Origin: Ilex aquifolium
Taxonomy: Eukaryota > Streptophyta > Magnoliopsida > Aquifoliales > Aquifoliaceae
Reading direction: 5' to 3'
NCBI GenBank assembly: GCA_951799425.1
Contig: OX637397.1
Location: 12,203,064 to 12,267,063, forward strand
DNA length: 64,000 nt
Positions 59,389 through 64,000 of this stretch are shown here, piece after piece; the stretch's first letter is position 1; every line of letters begins with the position of its first letter. Made by a program: the position numbers and the translations under genes. The notes under the pieces are model-generated. The model saw only the letters and a list, made by a program, of their open reading frames with translations. It did not search any database and was not told the DNA's origin.

Positions 59389-60630
59389 AAACCTGTTCTT
59401 TTGAGTCATCACAATCCTCTCTGATCTTTTGAGTTGTCACAATCCTCTCTCTCTTTCAAGAACCTACGACTTGGCCTGCATCAACTATGCATCTATGCCC
59501 GCATCTTAGTTGTTCTTAGGAGGTTCCAATGGTCAATACTTCATCATTCAAAGGTAAAAGCCTAATGACTCGTAATCCACGAGACACCACATCATCACTA
59601 CTAGGTTTATGTCAATCCAATCGCTCTCAAACCATTGAAATTCCACGACTTCAACTCTAAGAGCCCAAAAACCTGAAGAAATATCTTCAACACAGCACGT
59701 ACGGTAATTTTTGAAATTCAAACAATCAGGAAACAATTTAGTCTTTCGTTTCGTTTCATACCAACTTTAATTTTTTTCTTGTGAATTTAAATAAAAATAT
59801 GACTTGTATATACGTGGCAAAAGAGTCTTCTTCAACATGAACACCAACTTGATCGTTGAATTGCCAACAACTTACTTTAATTGCTGCGCCAGAATCGTCA
59901 ATCTAACTCTGATTGTTCTATCAGGATCATCAATATAGCTCTGATTATTGCACCAAGAGCTTCAACCTGATACCACTTTGTTGGAACATAGCCCTGATAC
60001 CACTTGTTGGTTTTGCATAATGGATAATTAACATAAATAATACTTGTTGGAAGATAGGAATTCAAAGATAGGAAAGGAATAAAACAAAACACAAAGAGAT
60101 AATATGGTTCAATACAACATACCCACCTTGGTATACCATACCTACATCCACGGACCAAGAAGATACATCAATGTATTATTCACTAATATAACTGATTAAA
60201 TAATACTTAACCCCTATTTATAGAGATAAAATAATGTAACTCAAACCTGTTCATGGTACATGTCTAATATACATATTCATGGTATATTAAAACTCTTTCA
60301 ATATAATCCTATTCCATATAGCATTCTCACATTGATTATCCAACAAACTCTCATTCATGACAATTAGAGAGTTTGAGTCAAATTCCAACAAGTTACACAT
60401 TTTAAAGGTGAAGTTACAACTGATTAAAGAATTCATGATCGATCATAACATTTCATAATTGATCATGAAGTTATCTCAAGCAGTGAGTGAAAAAGTTGGT
60501 TGTTATATTTTTTTTACCTTAAACAGTGAGTGAAAAATTGATCAAGTGGCAAACTATATTTAGTTGCTAAAATTTTCCTCGTTAATTCCACTTTTTGTTT
60601 GAGTGAGTGAAAAATCCAGTGAACTTCATA

Positions 60631-61106
60631 ACACTGTGGTCTCATTTGGTTACCATATTGTAAAAGAATGGATTATATTTGGTAATACATGTTAATTATG
60701 TATAAGCGGATAAAATACAAGATTAAATATGAGATAAACATACTACACATTATAATCTAGTGTTTGATAAGACACTAGATTAAGAATGAGGTAATATAGT
60801 ACTAATTACATATTGACCAAAAAATCATCAATTTTGTGTAGTTATTAATGTTTTTGTTTATTTGGTGGGTAAAATAGTAAATTAATAATTGAATACACTT
60901 GAATTGGACTACCACCTCCCCATGTGGTATTATAATATGTTTAATAGTAGGGATATAGTGTATTATTTGGATAAACACTTGAAATAAGACTATATATAAT
61001 ACAAATTATTTTTATGTAACCAAATAAAGTATAAAGTTGGATTAAAGAGTTTTAATCTTCTATGATTCTGTAATCTACCTTTTAATACTACAACCAAACG
61101 ACCCCT
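60631..61106. mobile_element. Probable Tourist-like MITE 2
   Basis: About 475 bp with GGTCTCATTTGGTTACCATA at the left and AACCAAACGACCCC at the right forming partial inverted repeats. AT-rich inner DNA has a TCTAGTGTTTGATAAGACACTAGA palindrome-like centre near 60,755-60,780. The target duplication is unclear, so the ends are approximate. Confidence 0.5.
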
Positions 61107-61625
61107 ATAAGAATTAACGTTGCACAAACGTACACATTGATAGAAATACACACCCAAAAACATAGTTACAAAATTTTTTAGCTACAACTATATATATTAA
61201 AACAAACAAACTCATACACACACGAGCGCAAACTAAAAACATGCTATAAAAGTACACACTTAAGAGTTGTTTGATAATACCACTTAAGGCTTAACACTAA
61301 ATAATTTAAGCACTTAATAAATTAAATTCGTTTGCTAATCTAAAACTCATATTACTTAATATTTTAAGCACTTCTTAAAAATATGATAAAATTTCAGTCA
61401 AATTTTCCGTTTGTTGATATCCCACGTGCCACGCACATTACCAGACAATTAATTTGTTATTGGACTAAGAATGCCTCGTGATATTTAGATGTGCTTAGTA
61501 AAACGTTAGTTGAATGTGTTAGGCAGAGAGAATATAGCACATAGAAGGTTATATAGTCAGTAGTTTGACGGCTTAATGATTGTGGGGTGCGAAAGCATGG
61601 GTAGCAAACATTAGAGATTCCTTAA
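61107..61625. other. Intergenic, no gene
   Basis: No gene seen. From 61,262 a stretch with repeated TTTAAGCACTTAAT-like motifs in both orientations (61,280-61,380) may be the end of another small DNA transposon, but no partner end was found. Confidence 0.3.
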
Positions 61626-62596
61626 GGGTCTGTTTGGTTAGAAAGAAAAAGATGATAGAAAGTGAAAGTGATAGAAAGTGAAGTGAAAGAAAAGAAAGTG
61701 AAAAAATATATATTTTCTTGTATGTGTTTGATTAGGATGAAAATTTTGTAAGAAAGTTTTAAGAAAATTTCATTCTGTAGTTTGGAAAGTAAGAAAGTTA
61801 CAAGAAATTTTATTTAATTGTCTGAATTACCCTTATGTATAATTATTCAAAAGTGGCTCTACTCATATGGCTACAGAACATGAAATTGACAATAATTTAT
61901 CTCTCTGTTGCTTTCACATAAATTATTTTGTATTGCAAATTAATTTATGATCCTTTATTTTTTTTCAAGTTAAAATTCAGCTCACCAAGCTTATAACACT
62001 ACGTTTGTTAAAGAAAATAGATTTATATATTTTCATGTAAGAAAAGAAAGTAAAAGAAAATATATTTTCATGTATGCACTTGGTTAGCATGAAAAACTTC
62101 TAAGAAAATTTTAAAACAATTTCATTTCATTGTTTGAAAGAAAAGGAAAGTTAGAAGAATTTTTTTTTAATTGTCTAAATTATCCTTAATTATTTTAACT
62201 CAGTTTAAAGAAGAAAAAAATATTTTTTATTATTCAATTTTTTTTAAAATTGGCTTCTAACCTAAATCAGGGACAAGAATTGACTCGAATCCTGATCTGT
62301 AGACCAAATTATATGGTTAGACTAATTTGTACATTTTTTTAAAAAATTAATAACTAATTGAATATTTTAAGAAAAATAAGGATAAAATGGGAAGTTAGGT
62401 TATTGAACACAACTTTCTTGCTTTTTCTTGTGTTTTTTGCAAGAAAAAAAAGTTAGTTAGATGTGAGAAAATCTAAGCACGGAAGAAAATTATTTTTTCT
62501 ATCATTTTCTATTTCATGCTAAACAAACACATGTAAAATTTTAAAATTTTCTCTTTCTTGCATTTTCTAGCATTGTCTTGCTAAACAAACGGACCC
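61626..62596. mobile_element. Tourist-like (PIF/Harbinger) MITE 3 with internal duplication
   Basis: 971 bp with ends GGGTCTGTTTGGTTAG and, inward from the right, GGGTCCGTTTGTTTAG, flanked by TAA on both sides (61,623-61,625 and 62,597-62,599), the PIF/Harbinger target preference. Inside, a block of about 160 bp near 61,690-61,850 is repeated in diverged form near 62,040-62,200 (shared AATATATTTTC and TTTAATTGTCT motifs). No transposase. Confidence 0.82.
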
Positions 62597-62699
62597 TAAG
62601 TAACTTAGTGCTTCACGGAAGAGTCAAAAGAAAATGAAATACGAACAACCGCGCTGGTCATACGGACACAGCGCTTTGCTCCTAATAGAGCCACAATGA

Positions 62700-63640
62700 T
62701 CATTCAGAGGCTCCTTAGGATAAATTTGAATTTTTGAGTAGTTTTAGGGGATCAAGTAGTATTACGATACTTTTACATATGCAAAACCAAAACCTTGTCT
62801 ACTTCTTAGACCATATTGCTATAATTTTGAAAAACTTAGGATATAATATTAGACTCTTGATTTTTTAGGGTAAGTGAAAATTTCAGCAATATTCTGGGCC
62901 CAATGTGAATAAAGTTCAAAAAACATATGCAGAATTCCTTATGTTTTTGGACCAAATTGAATTCATCAGGAATTCCATTAATGATTTTGAGTTGTATGAT
63001 TTAACAAGAGATCAAAGTTTAGTTTTATTAGATTTTGGACAAGTCTATCGAATCCGCATGAGTAGTGCAACTTATAACAAATCTCAAGTGGAGGTTCAAA
63101 AATCACCCACTATTTTTCTCTTCTAATAAGAAATAACAAAATATTTTCACATTCTAACCCTTCTCAAGAAAGGAAGAAAAAATGGGCATGGACTGTAATA
63201 TTGATAAAGGGAATTAATTTATCTGCCATTTCCACCTAGCTAGTGTGAGCAATACCTAGACTTATGAATGTTGAACTTTCAATCCCAAAAAAGGGGCTAG
63301 ACTTATTAAGGAATCTTTACAACATATAACTTATTCTCACACGTTAATCAATTTCATAACTGGCTACACAATTCTAACAAGATTGTGAATTATTACTGAA
63401 CCATATTTGAAAGTCATGGCAAGACCCAGTAGGAATCAGCCTGAATGATTTCGTATGGACTGGGAAGAGAAAAAATTGAGAAGTATTTGATTCAACGTGG
63501 GCGACAAAGACTTGAAGTCCTGAATTTCTAGAAAAAGTTTTTTTTTGGTTCAACTGTTAAGGGTGTTCGAGCCAGCTTACGGATGTGAGAGAGATTTGAG
63601 ATAAGAAACAAAAGAAATTCTTAACATAAACATATATGTG
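62700..63640. repeat. Upstream repeat block, copy 4 (diverged)
   Basis: Weak but ordered similarity to DNA upstream of the TNL units: TTCTAACCCTTCTCAAGAAA against 19,060; a GTTGAACTTTCAA core against 19,170 and 33,500; GAATTATTACT followed by GAAAGTCATGGCAAGA against 21,265 and 33,620. A 73-codon frame at 62,905-63,126 is not recognisable. It suggests that an older, larger cluster once extended here. Confidence 0.5.
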
Positions 63641-63771
63641 ATTCAACGTATCATGTCTATATCGGTAAAACAAATGTCCGATGAGTTACATATGAGTTGA
63701 TAGTGTTGATTATTGTATGAATATTACAAGCCATGGCCCAAAATGTCACTAGTTAAAACCAAGCTTCCGAG

Positions 63772-63954
63772 CTGGTGAACCATTATAAATCTCCTGTCTA
63801 TCTATTTCAATTGATGGTTGTTATCTCTGTAATTGGTTATTCACCACTACGAGCCTAGTAGCTCATATTAGATGTCCTGGAGAATCCCCATTATCATCCC
63901 TAATAAATCTTTAATCTATTTCCCTTTTTTAAGTCTCGAACTCTGCTACACAAC
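63772..63954 (+). repeat. Inverted partner of the 19,787-19,970 LTR-like repeat
   Basis: The reverse complement of this stretch matches 19,787-19,970 (for example GAGCTACTAGGCT, GTAGTGGTGAATA and GATTTATAATGGTTCACCAG). It lacks the SINE present at the other copy, so it serves as the empty site. It probably represents the U5 part of an LTR family, here on the plus strand and cut short by divergence. Confidence 0.65.
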
Positions 63955-64000
63955 TGTGTAAATTACACTATCATAAATGATAATTTCAACTAGATTTCTC

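Larger units (their letters stand above)
57285..60345 (-). mobile_element. Small minus-strand LTR element (copia/TRIM-like) carrying a CACTA element
   Basis: Fossil element. Two similar LTR-like repeats lie at 57,285-57,661 and 60,005-60,345. On the minus strand each starts TGTTGGA, has TATAAATAG and ends near ACCAACA. TGGTATCAGGGC follows the right copy, an imperfect initiator-tRNA primer-binding site. Without the CACTA insert the inner part is only about 0.7 kb with no pol, as in non-autonomous TRIM-type elements. The left repeat is also followed by primer-site-like sequence (57,241-57,284) and no target duplication was found, so it may be a tandem or recombined array. Confidence 0.6.

Noticed and set aside
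62905-63126. Possible small gene
   Set aside because: Lies in a diverged copy of non-coding upstream repeats and resembles nothing I recognise.
1-64000. tRNA, rRNA or other structural RNA genes
   Set aside because: Only tRNA-derived SINEs with degraded promoter boxes were found; no cloverleaf gene was seen by eye, though short RNAs could be missed without a covariance search.

Overview
This window is nuclear DNA from a flowering plant, almost certainly a dicot. It is AT-rich and gene-poor, has introns, and is packed with LTR elements, MITEs, SINEs and a CACTA element. It also carries TIR-NB-ARC-LRR (TNL) resistance genes, a class that grasses lack. I could not identify the species.

Layout. 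(1) About 335-34,300 is a tandemly duplicated resistance-gene segment. Each unit reads on the minus strand: a fragment resembling the C-terminus of a VPS13-like lipid-transfer protein lies next to a five-exon TNL gene. In unit A (about 335-19,000) the TNL gene at 11,510-17,479 is open across all five exons, and its predicted splice sites keep frame (1,093 residues). In unit B (about 22,803-32,400) the copy at 25,859-31,321 is a pseudogene with several nonsense and frameshift lesions and one intron shrunk to 45 nt. Comparing units gives clean empty sites. Unit A alone gained a hAT-like element (1,278-2,148) and a gypsy solo LTR (2,220-10,304) that itself received a 6.9 kb Ty1/copia element. Unit B alone gained an 833 bp solo LTR (22,926-23,758). 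Older insertions in intron 1, a LINE-like retroposon and a hAT MITE, are shared and predate the duplication.

(2) About 34,600-53,200 is a retrotransposon graveyard: a foldback MITE, Ty1/copia fragments in both orientations, a gypsy solo LTR nested in a copia gag with a second chromovirus-type solo LTR nested in that, and a decayed Athila-type gypsy element (43,682 to about 53,190). (3) About 53,200-64,000 has no recognisable gene. It holds two clear Tourist-like MITEs, a third likely MITE, and a 1.63 kb CACTA-type element with a SINE inside, sitting within a small minus-strand LTR element. The right end carries diverged copies of the DNA found upstream of the TNL genes.

How it works together: the only gene that looks functional is the unit A TNL, an intracellular immune receptor. 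Its TIR domain keeps the catalytic glutamate, the NB-ARC keeps P-loop, kinase-2, GLPL and MHD motifs, and LRRs plus a C-terminal C-JID-like domain follow. Everything else is duplicate decay or transposable-element history. I found no clearly new biological system. The most unusual points are the microsatellite-driven size change of intron 4, the intronic CA/TG inverted minisatellite, the G-box repeat array in a solo LTR, and the layered insertions dated by empty sites. All identifications are by eye from sequence; no database search was run.
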